DNA of 64,000 nucleotides from Pseudomonas gingeri (GCF_013385635.1 NZ_JACAPR010000021.1:90282-154281); one strand, 5' to 3'. Counted from the stretch's first letter, positions 18,516 through 28,255 are shown. Notes: a model not told the origin generated them from the sequence alone. Translations and numbers: made by a program.

Positions 18516-18545
18516 CCCTCCCACCTGTAAAGACAGGTGGGAGGG
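18516..18545. terminator. Bidirectional terminator between regulator and porin genes
   Basis: A 13-bp perfect stem (CCCTCCCACCTGT/ACAGGTGGGAGGG) with an AAAG loop lies between the stops of two convergent genes. There is no long T-run on either side, but the stem strength and convergent position support termination for both. Confidence 0.7.
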
Positions 18546-18550
18546 TGAAG

Positions 18551-19798
18551 TCAGAAGATATTGATAGGGTATTCAGTGATAACACGGATCTCGTCGATCT
18601 TTCCTCCACGGTCATCACTTCGGTAGCTAGCCTGACGCACTCGGAACGTCAGGTTTTTAGCCACCCCGCTCTGCACGACATAGCGGCCCTCGATATTTCG
18701 CTCCCAAGCCTTACCGTCGAGGTCAACCCCCCGACCATTTTTAAAGTCATACCCTTTCACGTATCGTGTCATGAAGCTCAGGCCTGGCACCCCGAATGAT
18801 GTCATGTCCAGGTCATACCGTAGCTGCCAAGATTTCTCATCCTCATAGTCAAAGTCAGAGTACTGAACGGAGTTTGCAAAAAAGTAATTTGCTCCACCGT
18901 CTGCGCCGTACAGGTAGTCACCTTTACCGCTGACCTGTTGGTACGCTGCCATGAATTGATGTGCGCCGGTCTTGAATGTTGTGGCGAAGCTCCAAATATT
19001 GTTATCCAGATCTCCGCTACGCTCATCGCCAATGCTTTCGGTATGATAGCCGTTAAAGTCGAATTTCAGACTTTGACTTTGGTTAAACGGCAACAGATAG
19101 GAAGTATTCGCGTAGAGTTTCTTGTAGTAGTTTTCTGTCGTTGCATAGTACAGGCCGCTTGACAGCCTGTCAGTGAACTTATAAGTCCCCCCTAAGTAAT
19201 CAACGGCTGTCATCCGTTGGCTGTCATGGGAAGATTGGTTCCGGTTGGTTAGAGCTGTGAAATGGCCGGCGTCCACTCGAAGGTCTTTTATTTCTTTGCT
19301 GACCAACGAAAAACCATCGACTGTCTCCGGGAGCAAGCGAGTATCGTTCATATTCAAAATGGGCAGCGTTACGATCTGTGTGCCGTACTTCAGTACGGTA
19401 TTAGAGATCCGGGCCTTGAAAACCCCACCGCCCTTCGAATACTCATCCTTCGCCCCATGGCCATCTTGCTCAAGCAGCGCCGTACCGCCACCCGTGCGAC
19501 CGTCGCCGGTATCCAGCTTGAGACCCAACATTCCAAGGGCGTCGACACCGAATCCGATTGTCCCCTGGGTAAATCCTGATTCTATCGTACCTATGAAGCC
19601 CTGAGCCCACTCTTCCCCATAATTCTGAGCCGCCCCAGATGCTCTGTTGTCACGCTGCATATACATATTGCGCGCGTTAACAACAATTTTCGTATCATCG
19701 ACAAAACCTTTGGAATCGGATTGCGCACTGGCACAAGCAAATTGTTGACCACTCATTGCCACTACTGCAACCGCGACGCCCATCTTAGCTTTCCGCAT
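18551..19798 (-). CDS. OprD family outer membrane porin
   Basis: A 415-aa substrate-specific OprD/OccD-OccK-type porin with an N-terminal signal peptide (MRKAKMGVAVAVVAMSG) and typical beta-strand blocks (FIGTIESGFTQGTIGFGVDALGMLGLKLDTG, SWQLRYDLDM, LSFMTRYVKGYDFKNG) ending in aromatic/hydrophobic residues. The ATG at 19798 has GGAG 8 nt upstream; a 13-residue longer in-frame start at 19837 lacks one. These porins admit small carboxylated or zwitterionic nutrients, consistent with uptake for the neighbouring catabolic genes. A cluster operator lies about 260 bp upstream. Confidence 0.9.
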   Translation of the reverse strand: MRKAKMGVAVAVVAMSGQQFACASAQSDSKGFVDDTKIVVNARNMYMQRDNRASGAAQNYGEEWAQGFIGTIESGFTQGTIGFGVDALGMLGLKLDTGDGRTGGGTALLEQDGHGAKDEYSKGGGVFKARISNTVLKYGTQIVTLPILNMNDTRLLPETVDGFSLVSKEIKDLRVDAGHFTALTNRNQSSHDSQRMTAVDYLGGTYKFTDRLSSGLYYATTENYYKKLYANTSYLLPFNQSQSLKFDFNGYHTESIGDERSGDLDNNIWSFATTFKTGAHQFMAAYQQVSGKGDYLYGADGGANYFFANSVQYSDFDYEDEKSWQLRYDLDMTSFGVPGLSFMTRYVKGYDFKNGRGVDLDGKAWERNIEGRYVVQSGVAKNLTFRVRQASYRSDDRGGKIDEIRVITEYPINIF

Positions 19799-19837
19799 CT
19801 GAAACGCTCCTAGTTCTATTTTTAATCGCGAAGGCAT

Positions 19838-20058
19838 ATTGTTCGAAAAAAGCCTGAGCTTATTCCGGCTAAGTATTGCTTGAACGCAACACCAGATGCT
19901 CTTGTGGCATACTTGGCGGAGAACAGTTAAGTATCCTGTCTAGTTCTATGGCTAATATGCCCAGCCATCATTAAATGGGTTCTTAGAGGGAAGGGAGTGC
20001 AGCCACCATCAGTTCCTGATGGCACTTGTATCGTATTTTCCGAGTAGCACTCTCACAA
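19838..20058. other. Upstream region of the porin gene, no gene seen
   Basis: Non-coding leader or promoter region between the oprD start and the operator at 20059-20111. No convincing ORF, RNA gene or sigma-54 promoter was found. Confidence 0.4.
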
Positions 20059-20111
20059 CCTACGTTACCAAGAACAACGCATATCAATTTTCCTCCGTAA
20101 TGTAGGAGGAA
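20059..20111 (-). promoter_or_regulatory. Bipartite cluster operator upstream of oprD, with embedded palindrome
   Basis: CCTACG at 20059-20064 and TTCCTCCG at 20090-20097 repeat the 31-bp arrangement. The second half-site is also the left arm of an exact 7-bp inverted repeat, TTCCTCC (20090-20096) and GGAGGAA (20105-20111). Confidence 0.6.
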
Positions 20112-20306
20112 CGGTTAATGCGATGCTAGCGATTGGGGCGCGAGTCGCGGGAGAGAGCCACGTGGTTGGATGCGACTCCATGGAGAGTGAGTGCTGCCAT
20201 CTGGCCGGCATCGCACCACCGGGCTAGCCCCGCTGGTAGGGAACCAATCTAAATTTCCCGAAGAATTTTTTCTGCCCCTGCGCTGACGCAGTTTGGGATC
20301 ATCAAT

Positions 20307-20340
20307 AAAAAATCCCCTCCAAGCCTTAACTTGGAGGGGA
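20307..20340 (-). terminator. Rho-independent terminator of the gabT-gabD-type operon
   Basis: A perfect stem CCCCTCCAAG/CTTGGAGGGG around CCTTAA is followed on the minus strand by a T-run, about 60 bp past the dehydrogenase stop. A second palindrome (CCTGCGCA/TGCGCAGG, 20372-20389) lies between it and the stop codon. Confidence 0.85.
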
Positions 20341-20396
20341 CGTCTACGCCACGATAGCAACGGAGTGCTAGCCTGCGCAGTTGCGCAGGGTGGCCG

Positions 20397-21866
20397 TTAC
20401 AGAGGGGCAAGCCCTACTGACACAAACTTGGTGTCCAGGTATTCCTGAATGCCCCACATCCCCCCTTCTCTGCCTAATCCGCTCATTTTCATACCGCCAA
20501 ATGGGGCTTGAGCTGTAGAAGGAGCACCGTCGTTGATACCGATGAGACCAAAGTCCAGACGCTCGGAAACACGGTGGGCAGTATCAAGGTCTTTCGTCCA
20601 CAGATACGCTGCCAGTCCATAAGGGCTGCTGTTAGCGGCGTCCACCACTTCGTCGATCGACTCGAACTCCAAAATCGGGGCAACGGGCCCAAATGTCTCC
20701 TCTTCGAGTATCCGCATACCGGGAGCCACATCACACAGCACGGTCGGCTCAAAGAAAAGGCCACCAAGGGTTTTCCCACCGACGACCACTCGGGCGCCCT
20801 TGCTGACGGCATCCTCGACATGTTCTCGAACCTTGGTGAGACCCTGGGCGTCTACCAGCGGGCCAATCTGCGTTCCGTCGTCGGCCGGATTACCAACCTT
20901 CAACGCACCAACACGGGCTGCCAGGGCCTCAATCAACTGGGAGCTCACCGATTTGTGTACGTAAATGCGATTGGTGCAGACGCAAGTTTGACCAGCATTG
21001 CGAAATTTACACGCCATGATTTCGTCTGCAGCGCGGTCGATGTCTGCATCGCCAAATACGATGAAAGGAGCATGGCCACCTAGCTCCAGTGAAACTCGCT
21101 TCATCGTCTCCGCCGACTGACGGTATAGGAGCACGCCCACTTCGGTGCTGCCTGTGAAGGTCAGCTTCCGAATGCGACTGTCCTTGAAAAACACGTTCGA
21201 GACAGCGGCGGGTTGAATGGACGTGATGACTTGCAGGGTACCCTCCGGGCCTCCTACCTCTCGCCAGTATTTCTCAAGCAGAATCGCAGTGATTGGCGAT
21301 TGTTCTGCAGGCTTCACGATCACTGTACAGCCTGCTGCCAAAGCCGGCGCAACCTTGCGCGTGATCATCGCCGCAGGGAAATTCCAAGGCGTAACGGCGT
21401 ACACTGGCCCAACGGCTTGGCGACTCGCGTAGAGGCGCTTGTGCTCGTGCTGGCTTGAGAAGGTTTCACCATACAGTCGCTTGGCTTCCTCGGCGTACCA
21501 CTCGGTAAAGCCGGCGGCGTACATGACCTCACCCAGGGCTTCCTTGATCGGCTTACCCATTTCCTGACTGATCGCGGAAGCAACCTCATCCGCCCCCGCC
21601 ACTATCCGGTCAAACCATTTACGAAGCAGCTGGCTCCGGTGGTAAGCCGTCGTACGCTTCCAGCTATCAAAGGCCGCAACAGAGACGTCAGCCAACCGTT
21701 TCGCATCCGCCTCGACGCAATCAGGAACCTGGGCGAAGACGTCTTGTGTTGCTGGGTTTACAACATCATACAGGCCACCTTCCGCGCTGCCCTCAGGCAA
21801 CGACGGCAACGCCCATAATCCGCTTGCGGCACTGTTTACTTTGGTATTCACAAATACATGCTCCAA
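20397..21866 (-). CDS. NAD(P)-dependent succinate-semialdehyde dehydrogenase family protein (GabD-like)
   Basis: A 489-aa aldehyde dehydrogenase with general base E261 (LELGGHAP) and catalytic C295 (GQTCVCTNR), the paired-cysteine pattern common in GabD-type enzymes. It oxidises succinate semialdehyde to succinate in the usual reading. It follows the aminotransferase gene by 26 bp on the same strand. Both a GABA transaminase route and a trigonelline-type route would deliver succinate semialdehyde to it, which makes it a plausible joint endpoint. Confidence 0.88.
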   Translation of the reverse strand: MEHVFVNTKVNSAASGLWALPSLPEGSAEGGLYDVVNPATQDVFAQVPDCVEADAKRLADVSVAAFDSWKRTTAYHRSQLLRKWFDRIVAGADEVASAISQEMGKPIKEALGEVMYAAGFTEWYAEEAKRLYGETFSSQHEHKRLYASRQAVGPVYAVTPWNFPAAMITRKVAPALAAGCTVIVKPAEQSPITAILLEKYWREVGGPEGTLQVITSIQPAAVSNVFFKDSRIRKLTFTGSTEVGVLLYRQSAETMKRVSLELGGHAPFIVFGDADIDRAADEIMACKFRNAGQTCVCTNRIYVHKSVSSQLIEALAARVGALKVGNPADDGTQIGPLVDAQGLTKVREHVEDAVSKGARVVVGGKTLGGLFFEPTVLCDVAPGMRILEEETFGPVAPILEFESIDEVVDAANSSPYGLAAYLWTKDLDTAHRVSERLDFGLIGINDGAPSTAQAPFGGMKMSGLGREGGMWGIQEYLDTKFVSVGLAPL

Positions 21867-21892
21867 CGACTGCAGTTTTTAGGAGACGGGCT

Positions 21893-23182
21893 TCAGGCGC
21901 CAGCTGCCAACAATGCGCGCTCGAACATACTCAGCGCCTCAGCGACATCCTGCTCGGAGATGACCAGAGGACAGATGAACCGAACGACGTTGCGGTGAAC
22001 ACCGCACTTGATGAGCAGCAGGCCTTCCTGGCGTGCGGCGTCGAGGATGCGTTGGGCCAAGCCTGCATCCGGTTCCTTCGTCAGGCGATCTGAAACGAGC
22101 TCAACCGCAGCCATTGCGCCAATGGCGCGTACGTTGCCGATGCTCTTGAAGCGCCTCTCCAGGGCTTGAAAGCCATCAAGCAATTGCGCACCGATAGCTT
22201 GGCTGCGCTCCAGCAGGTTCTCCGTTTCGAAGATCTTGATAACTTCCAGCGCTGCAACGCATCCGAGTGGGTTGCCACCGTAGGTACCACCAAGCCCGCC
22301 AGGTTTAGGAGCATCCATGATGTGGGCGCGGCCCACCACGCCAGAAATTGGTAAGCCGCCTGCCAGGCTCTTGGCCACGGTGACCAGGTCTGGCTGGATG
22401 CCGGAATGTTGGAAGCCGAACAGCTTGCCAGTGCGGCCAAAACCTGTCTGGATTTCGTCACAGATGAGCACGATGCCAAGCTCTTCGGTTTTTTTGCGCA
22501 GCGCACGCATGAACTCCACAGGCGCTGCGACGAAACCACCATCGCCTTGCACCGGCTCGATGATAATGGCTGCAACTCGGTCGGCTGCAATCTGGGTGTC
22601 AAACACCTCTTGCAGGGCCTCCATCGCCTTTTCAGTCGTCACGCCACGGTACTCATTTGGGTACGGCACGTGGTAGATGTCCGGGGCGAGTGGGCCGAAA
22701 TTCTGCCGGTAAGGTTGGCTCATTCCAGTGAGTGTCATGCCCATCAACGTGCGACCGTGAAACCCACCACGGAATGCGATCACGCCTGGGCGATTGGTGT
22801 GACCCCGTGCAATTTTGACGGCGTTCTCGACAGCTTCTGCACCCGTGGTCAAGAACACCGATTTGTAATGCTCGTCACCGCCAATCAGGTTATTAAGTTT
22901 GGAGGCCAGATCGACATACTGATCGTAGGCTGCAACCTGGAAGCAGACGTGGGAGAAAGTCCCAAGCTGATTACGCACGGCCTCGACCACCCGAGGATGG
23001 TTGTGACCGACGTTCAGAACTCCGATGCCGCCGACGAAGTCCAGGTATTTTTTCCCTTGGTCGTCCCATACATAGGCGCCAGCCGCACGGCTAATGGTGA
23101 TCGGGTGTGCGATAGCCACGCCGTTCGAGATGTGTTGCTTGATGCGAGAAGCTGAGGTTTCTGGGGAGGACATAGCGGTCAC
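21893..23182 (-). CDS. 4-aminobutyrate aminotransferase family protein (GabT-like)
   Basis: A 429-aa class III pyridoxal-phosphate aminotransferase. The cofactor lysine is K271 in VTVAKSLAGGLP; CDEIQTGFGRTG and the GGTYGGNPL segment are typical of GabT. It transfers the omega-amino group of 4-aminobutyrate or 5-aminovalerate to 2-oxoglutarate. First gene of a two-gene operon with the semialdehyde dehydrogenase. The bipartite cluster operator (23232-23270) is 50 bp upstream. Substrate range among omega-amino acids cannot be fixed from sequence. Confidence 0.9.
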   Translation of the reverse strand: MTAMSSPETSASRIKQHISNGVAIAHPITISRAAGAYVWDDQGKKYLDFVGGIGVLNVGHNHPRVVEAVRNQLGTFSHVCFQVAAYDQYVDLASKLNNLIGGDEHYKSVFLTTGAEAVENAVKIARGHTNRPGVIAFRGGFHGRTLMGMTLTGMSQPYRQNFGPLAPDIYHVPYPNEYRGVTTEKAMEALQEVFDTQIAADRVAAIIIEPVQGDGGFVAAPVEFMRALRKKTEELGIVLICDEIQTGFGRTGKLFGFQHSGIQPDLVTVAKSLAGGLPISGVVGRAHIMDAPKPGGLGGTYGGNPLGCVAALEVIKIFETENLLERSQAIGAQLLDGFQALERRFKSIGNVRAIGAMAAVELVSDRLTKEPDAGLAQRILDAARQEGLLLIKCGVHRNVVRFICPLVISEQDVAEALSMFERALLAAGA

Positions 23183-23231
23183 CGTGTTGTGTCAGTGCCG
23201 CCATGCTATTGACCACGCGCTGACGCAACTA

Positions 23232-23270
23232 CCTACGTAAAGTAGGAAGTAAACAGCATAATTTCCTCCG
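23232..23270 (-). promoter_or_regulatory. Bipartite cluster operator upstream of the gabT-like gene
   Basis: CCTACG at 23232-23237 and TTCCTCCG at 23263-23270, again 31 bp apart. The left half-site also forms the palindrome CCTAC-GTAAA-GTAGG. It lies 50 bp before the aminotransferase start. Confidence 0.6.
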
Positions 23271-23401
23271 TTTTTGCCGACCGAAACAAGTCAGCTATGG
23301 TGTTGCCTATTTGACTTAAGGGCGGTGGATGATGAGCGTCATTGCCTACTGGCCTTTTGCTTTGCACGGCTGGAGCAAGCTCCCAGTGCAGAGTGGCAGA
23401 G

Positions 23402-24958
23402 CTATCGCTCAGACATGAGACTGAACATCTCGCAAGCCACCTGTAGCTTGAACCGCGCTTCTGGATCATCCAGGGCGAGCCCGAGGATTGCCTCAATCCG
23501 GCCAAGGCGATAGCGCAGCGTGCTGATGTGAATACCAAGGGCGCGCGCCGCATGCAAAAGCTGGAAGCCCTCAGTTGCCAGCGTCATCACGGTATCAGTC
23601 AGCGAGTTTCCACGTTTAGGTGATTCGAGCGGCAGTATCAGCTTCTCCACCAAAAGGCGACGGGCATCCGGATCCCCCATAAGGGCTCGGGAAAAAAGCA
23701 CCTCGTCGAAACTGTGCAACCTGCCTGGTTTGAGCAGCGGGGTTAGGGCCGCGACGTCTTCAGCCCCGACTGCCATGCCAGCCACACCGAAATGCAAACG
23801 GCTGACGGCAAGTGCCCCACCCTCATCCCGTAGAGTCCTCCAGATTGAATCGGCCGACACCTCCCCTGGAAGAAGAAAGCTTATCTGGTTCAAGGAGACC
23901 GAGATTAAGGGCGGACAGTTGAAATCCTGAAGCACCTGGGCAACCCGGTTTGTCAACCGAGTCCTCCGTGTGAATCCTTCCATGCTCAGTGGGATTGGCT
24001 CATCAAGCAGCAACAGACAGACGCGATAGCCTCGGTTTTCACTCCAGCCCGATGCCTTGGCGCGCTCGATAGCGCTGGGTGTAGCGGAGAACTTACCTTC
24101 TAGCAAACCCGCGACGAATGCATATCCAAGGCGGGTTTCAAGATCAGATAGCTCGCGCTGGTGTGTCAAATGAAGGGCTGCAATGACCCCAGCGTGCTCG
24201 ATAGCCTTGGAATCGAGTTCTTCGAACACGCCTTCACTTTGATCCAGCCAAAGCACGCCTAGAATTTCGTCATTGGTTCTGATGGGCACCGCAAGTCGGC
24301 CAGCAGGGGCGCTTGGATCTTTGAAAATGAAAGGTGCATTTGTACGAAAAAGGTGAGGTAAAGACTCCCGCTTCGTCAGCCTGGCCAGCAACGCTCGTTC
24401 CTCTGCGTCACGGATGGCGAGTCGGGATGTCCCAATGACGTCCCCACCAATTGAAACGATGGTGGCATCTTTCTCCAGTGAGCGCCGCAGGGCGGTGACA
24501 ACACCGTCGAGGTTGCTGGCGGCGGTCAGGGTTCGATGGATGAGGTCGCTGCGACGGATCGTTTCAGCCTGCATATCGATTATACGGGCGAGTACATCCT
24601 GAGTGATCTGGCTGAAGTGGACATCCCACGGAAGCTCCAGCAATGGCAGATCGAGCTTGTTGGCCTCATCAATTGCAGCGGCAGAAAAGTGCTCTCGGAA
24701 ATGGGGTACGGCCAACACAACCCCTGCGAGCCTTAACCCCGCGAGCTCCCTAACCATGCTGCGAGACTCTTCATCATTTTCCGGCCAGTTGTAGCCTGTG
24801 GTCAGAAGCAGATCTCCTGGCTTGAGCCAGTTCGTGATGTCTGGATGATCTACGATGTGCACCCAGGTGATTTCACGATTCATGGCACCGCTGCCGGCAA
24901 CGATGGTAGCTTCGCGCAGCACTGTTTGTTCCATGGCAGTGACCAGTTTCATAGACAC
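23402..24958 (-). CDS. PucR family transcriptional regulator
   Basis: A 518-aa regulator with an N-terminal PucR (purine catabolism regulator-like) sensor domain (ATIVAGSGAMNREITWVHIVDHPDITNWLKPGDLLLTTG), a GGDEF-like or CdaR middle region and a C-terminal PucR HTH (HAARALGIHISTLRYRLGRIEAIL). Such proteins activate amine, purine or GABA catabolism. It lies 41 bp downstream of the FAD/Fe-S gene on the same strand and about 220 bp upstream of the gabT-like gene, so it is the likely local regulator of the gabT-gabD-type operon and possibly of the wider operator set. Confidence 0.9.
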   Translation of the reverse strand: MSMKLVTAMEQTVLREATIVAGSGAMNREITWVHIVDHPDITNWLKPGDLLLTTGYNWPENDEESRSMVRELAGLRLAGVVLAVPHFREHFSAAAIDEANKLDLPLLELPWDVHFSQITQDVLARIIDMQAETIRRSDLIHRTLTAASNLDGVVTALRRSLEKDATIVSIGGDVIGTSRLAIRDAEERALLARLTKRESLPHLFRTNAPFIFKDPSAPAGRLAVPIRTNDEILGVLWLDQSEGVFEELDSKAIEHAGVIAALHLTHQRELSDLETRLGYAFVAGLLEGKFSATPSAIERAKASGWSENRGYRVCLLLLDEPIPLSMEGFTRRTRLTNRVAQVLQDFNCPPLISVSLNQISFLLPGEVSADSIWRTLRDEGGALAVSRLHFGVAGMAVGAEDVAALTPLLKPGRLHSFDEVLFSRALMGDPDARRLLVEKLILPLESPKRGNSLTDTVMTLATEGFQLLHAARALGIHISTLRYRLGRIEAILGLALDDPEARFKLQVACEMFSLMSER

Positions 24959-24999
24959 CTTTCGTAGCTGAGTTAGAGAGGCATGAGATGTTTAGCTGG

Positions 25000-27927
25000 T
25001 CAGCCTTCCTTGCGAATGTCTTGCGAGATCAGCACCTGAGAAAGGTATTCAGCCAGGTGCAAAGGCTCACGCCCGCAAATGTTCCGAATCTGCCCGCGAC
25101 AACTGAACCCATCGGCTACAACTGGAGTTGAATCGGGTATCGCGTCGATGACCGGCTTAAATTCTTTCTCGCCGATGATTTTGGCGATTGGCGCTGTCTT
25201 GGCGTGATACCCATAAGCGCCAGCGAGGCCACAGCAACCCGCAGCAATCACCTTGCCCCTGCCTCCCAGTTTGTTCAGAACGCCCTGCTCGCCGCCCATG
25301 CCGCCGCATGATTTCTGATGGCAATGTCCATGGATGCGGACATCTTGGTTGATGTCTGGGAGGGTCACCCCTTGTAGTTGAATGAATTCACTGAGCGTCA
25401 TGATCGAACGCTTGAGTTGCTGGGCCTGAGTGTTCTCAGGTAGCAGAGAAGGCATTTCATCCCTGAACACCGATAAGCAACTGGGCTCAAGAACGACCAC
25501 CGGCATCGCTTGATCCAGGGCAGGCGCCAATTGATCGAGGATCTGAAGAAGATTCGAACGAGCCTGATCAATCATCCCTGAGTCGTAAAACGGTCGCCCG
25601 CAGCATATATGGCGCTTCATCAGTCGGACGTTAAAGCCCAAGGTTTCTAGAACCTCCACGCCCGCCTCAAGCACCTGAGGGGTAAAGCCATTATTGAAGC
25701 TATCGACCCAAAGGAGCACTTCTTTCGCAGAACTTATTTCGGTACCGATCAAGCGCTTGGCTGTGTCACCGTCGCGGAAGCTGGCCTTGGCGATTTGGGG
25801 GAATTTGGCGCCTTTGGCAAGACCGACGAGCGAACCGGCAGCCCGTACTGCTGGGTTTTTCATCGCATAGTTGAGCACTGAGGAAAACTTCGTCGCGTAC
25901 GGCAACCATGAGCCGATGTAAGCAATCGTCATGTCCATGATCGGGCGACGCTTATGCTCGTAATAGCGGGAGAGGAACTCCGTTTTGTAGCGGGCTATAT
26001 CCACGTTTGTGGGACAGTCTGTTTTGCATCCCTTGCACGAAAGACAGAGATCCAGCGAGTCCTTTATCTCTTCGTTCCGCCAGCCATCCTGGATGACCTC
26101 GCCCTTCAAGAGCTCGAAGAACAACCGAGCGCGCCCCCGCGTGGAGTACTTTTCTTCCCGGGTAGCGCGAAAGCTCGGACACATCGTCCCGCCTTCTAGG
26201 GATCTGCACTTGCCCATACCGATGCAACGCTCAGTCTCCCGAGCAAGCCCCTTATCTCCCAAGCGAGAATCGTAGGTGAACTGACTCGCAACGTGCCTCC
26301 GTTGATAATCCGGCCCCATCCGCAGGTTCGCATCTACCGGCATCGCATGGATCAGCTTCCCTGGATTCATGCGGTTGAGCGGATCCCATAAACTTTTGAA
26401 CTCGGCAAAAGCGCCCATGATCCGGTCTGAATACATGATTCGCAGATACTCGCCTTTGGCTTGACCATCGCCATGCTCACCGGACAAAGAACCTCCATAT
26501 CGCACGACCAGGTGAGCCGCTTCATTGAGGAAAGCTCGCCAGTCCGCGATACCGTGTTTCGATTTCAGGTCAAAGGTAATTCTGGAATGAATGCAGCCAT
26601 CACCAAAGTGGCCGTACAGATTGGTCTTATAGCCGTATTTGCTCACGATCTTCTTGAAGTCACGTAGGTATTTGCCTAGATGTTCAGGCTCAACGGCAGC
26701 ATCCTCCCACCCCACCACAGGGTCAGGGCTATTGGGGTCAAGGCCGAGTGATGTGGCTGACGCGCCCGTTTCCCGGATCGTCCAGATGCGATTCATCAGC
26801 TCACCATCTGTGATCAGCCTGACGTTCGGGCGCCCCGGAAGATGCGGGGCGATACGCACAGCCTCCCGAGCCATAGCGGTTGCATCCTCGTGCGACTGCG
26901 CTCCGAACTCGACCATGAGCCAGGCATTGCCACGAGGCAGTTCGGCTATGTCATCGAGCTTCATGCCTCGCTCTTTCAGGCCACCGATAATTCCATCGTC
27001 CAGCCCCTCCATCGCAATTGGACTCAATGGCAGCAAATGAGGCGCTGAATCGGCGGCTTGGTAAATATCGTCAAACCCCAGAACAACCAGCACGCGGTGC
27101 GTAGGATTTTTCACGAGAAGCGTCTGGGCTTGAAGCACGGTGACGCAGGTACCCTCCACGCCCACTAGCGCTCGGGCAATGTTGAACCCATTTTCGGGGA
27201 GAAGCTGGTCAAGGTTGTAGCCTGATACTCGACGTTTCAACTTTGGGAATTCTTCCCTGATCTCATCCTCGTATTCATCCACCAGAGCCTTCAAACCCAT
27301 CACGATTTCAGCTCGCCGCCCGCCGGCCGCGAGGTGTTCTTGATAGATTGCCTCGTCTGTGGGCCCTACCCAGAAACGTTCCCCGCAGTAGGTAAGGATT
27401 TCGAGCCTTTCTACGTTTTCCACGGTTTTACCTGCCATTACCGAATGGGCACCGCAGGAGTTGTTGCCTATCATGCCCCCCAGTGTGCAGCGGCTATGTG
27501 TCGCTGGATCCGGGCCAAATGTAAGTCCGACCTTGGCAGCCTCGCTTTTCAGCTGATCGCAAATCACACCAGGCTGAACACACGCCGTGCGTTGAACGGG
27601 GTCGATGCTCGTGATGACATTCAGGTATTTGGACGTGTCGATTACCACCGCGGCGTTCACTGCCTGCCCACACATTGAGGTGCCCGCGCCACGAGGCAAG
27701 ATCGGCAATCCCGCTTCCCTGCATAGCCGCACGGTAGTGACGATGTCTGAGATCGTTCTAGGGATCACGACCCCAATGGGCAATTGGCGATAGTTAGAAG
27801 CTTCGGATGCATAGACTGCGCGAGTACTTGCATCAAAGCGCACCTCAGCTGTCGTCTCCGTCCCTAGTCTTGCACGGAGAGTCATTAGTACGTTGAGATC
27901 TTGCTGAGCGAAAATCATGCTATGCAT
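25000..27927 (-). CDS. FAD-binding and 4Fe-4S D-2-hydroxyacid dehydrogenase (YdiJ/GlcD-type fusion)
   Basis: A 975-aa fusion. An FAD-binding PCMH domain (RGAGTSMCGQAVNAAVVIDTS) and an FAD oxidase C-terminal domain fill the first 540 residues. A 4Fe-4S region follows (CIGMGKC; CLSCKGCKTDCPTNV) and then CCG-type cysteine-rich domains (CCGRPFY; HCHQKSC; CCGLAGAYG). Family members oxidise D-2-hydroxyacids such as D-2-hydroxyglutarate or D-lactate and pass electrons to the respiratory chain. It starts the operon that ends with pucR. A palindromic operator lies about 150 bp upstream. Confidence 0.9.
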   Translation of the reverse strand: MHSMIFAQQDLNVLMTLRARLGTETTAEVRFDASTRAVYASEASNYRQLPIGVVIPRTISDIVTTVRLCREAGLPILPRGAGTSMCGQAVNAAVVIDTSKYLNVITSIDPVQRTACVQPGVICDQLKSEAAKVGLTFGPDPATHSRCTLGGMIGNNSCGAHSVMAGKTVENVERLEILTYCGERFWVGPTDEAIYQEHLAAGGRRAEIVMGLKALVDEYEDEIREEFPKLKRRVSGYNLDQLLPENGFNIARALVGVEGTCVTVLQAQTLLVKNPTHRVLVVLGFDDIYQAADSAPHLLPLSPIAMEGLDDGIIGGLKERGMKLDDIAELPRGNAWLMVEFGAQSHEDATAMAREAVRIAPHLPGRPNVRLITDGELMNRIWTIRETGASATSLGLDPNSPDPVVGWEDAAVEPEHLGKYLRDFKKIVSKYGYKTNLYGHFGDGCIHSRITFDLKSKHGIADWRAFLNEAAHLVVRYGGSLSGEHGDGQAKGEYLRIMYSDRIMGAFAEFKSLWDPLNRMNPGKLIHAMPVDANLRMGPDYQRRHVASQFTYDSRLGDKGLARETERCIGMGKCRSLEGGTMCPSFRATREEKYSTRGRARLFFELLKGEVIQDGWRNEEIKDSLDLCLSCKGCKTDCPTNVDIARYKTEFLSRYYEHKRRPIMDMTIAYIGSWLPYATKFSSVLNYAMKNPAVRAAGSLVGLAKGAKFPQIAKASFRDGDTAKRLIGTEISSAKEVLLWVDSFNNGFTPQVLEAGVEVLETLGFNVRLMKRHICCGRPFYDSGMIDQARSNLLQILDQLAPALDQAMPVVVLEPSCLSVFRDEMPSLLPENTQAQQLKRSIMTLSEFIQLQGVTLPDINQDVRIHGHCHQKSCGGMGGEQGVLNKLGGRGKVIAAGCCGLAGAYGYHAKTAPIAKIIGEKEFKPVIDAIPDSTPVVADGFSCRGQIRNICGREPLHLAEYLSQVLISQDIRKEG

Positions 27928-28255
27928 CGGAGAGCCTGTCTTCTGTCGCTGGATACCTGTTGCTCGCCTCCCGGGCCCGCGATATGCCGTCGCCCGAAGC
28001 TGCGATACAGGCTTAGCACTTTATAGTTCTTGACGCCCTGCTATCTCCGCCTCAAAGGAGCAATAGAGGCCCGAATATTCCTACTGTAGATAGGAGCAAG
28101 CGGTCGCTGAATGCGCCGGGATGGGCATTGGCAGTGGCAACAATGGCCATAGTCGAACGATGGATGAACCGAGAGGTAGCGATGGACTCGATACAGGCCT
28201 GCTTCGGGAATGGCGAGGCGCACGACTCCAATGCGGAGCCTGCGCCAGATGCAGC
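27928..28255. other. Intergenic region carrying an operator, no gene seen
   Basis: The 328 bp between the FAD/Fe-S start and the GhrA-like stop contain the palindrome at 28078-28096. No supported ORF is visible. Confidence 0.5.
28078..28096 (-). promoter_or_regulatory. Palindromic cluster operator upstream of the FAD/Fe-S gene
   Basis: TTCCTAC-TGTAG-ATAGGAG fits the compact TTCC(T/G)(A/C)C-N5-GTAGG form of the cluster operator. A clear partner half-site 31 bp away was not found, so this is a weaker member. Confidence 0.45.
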
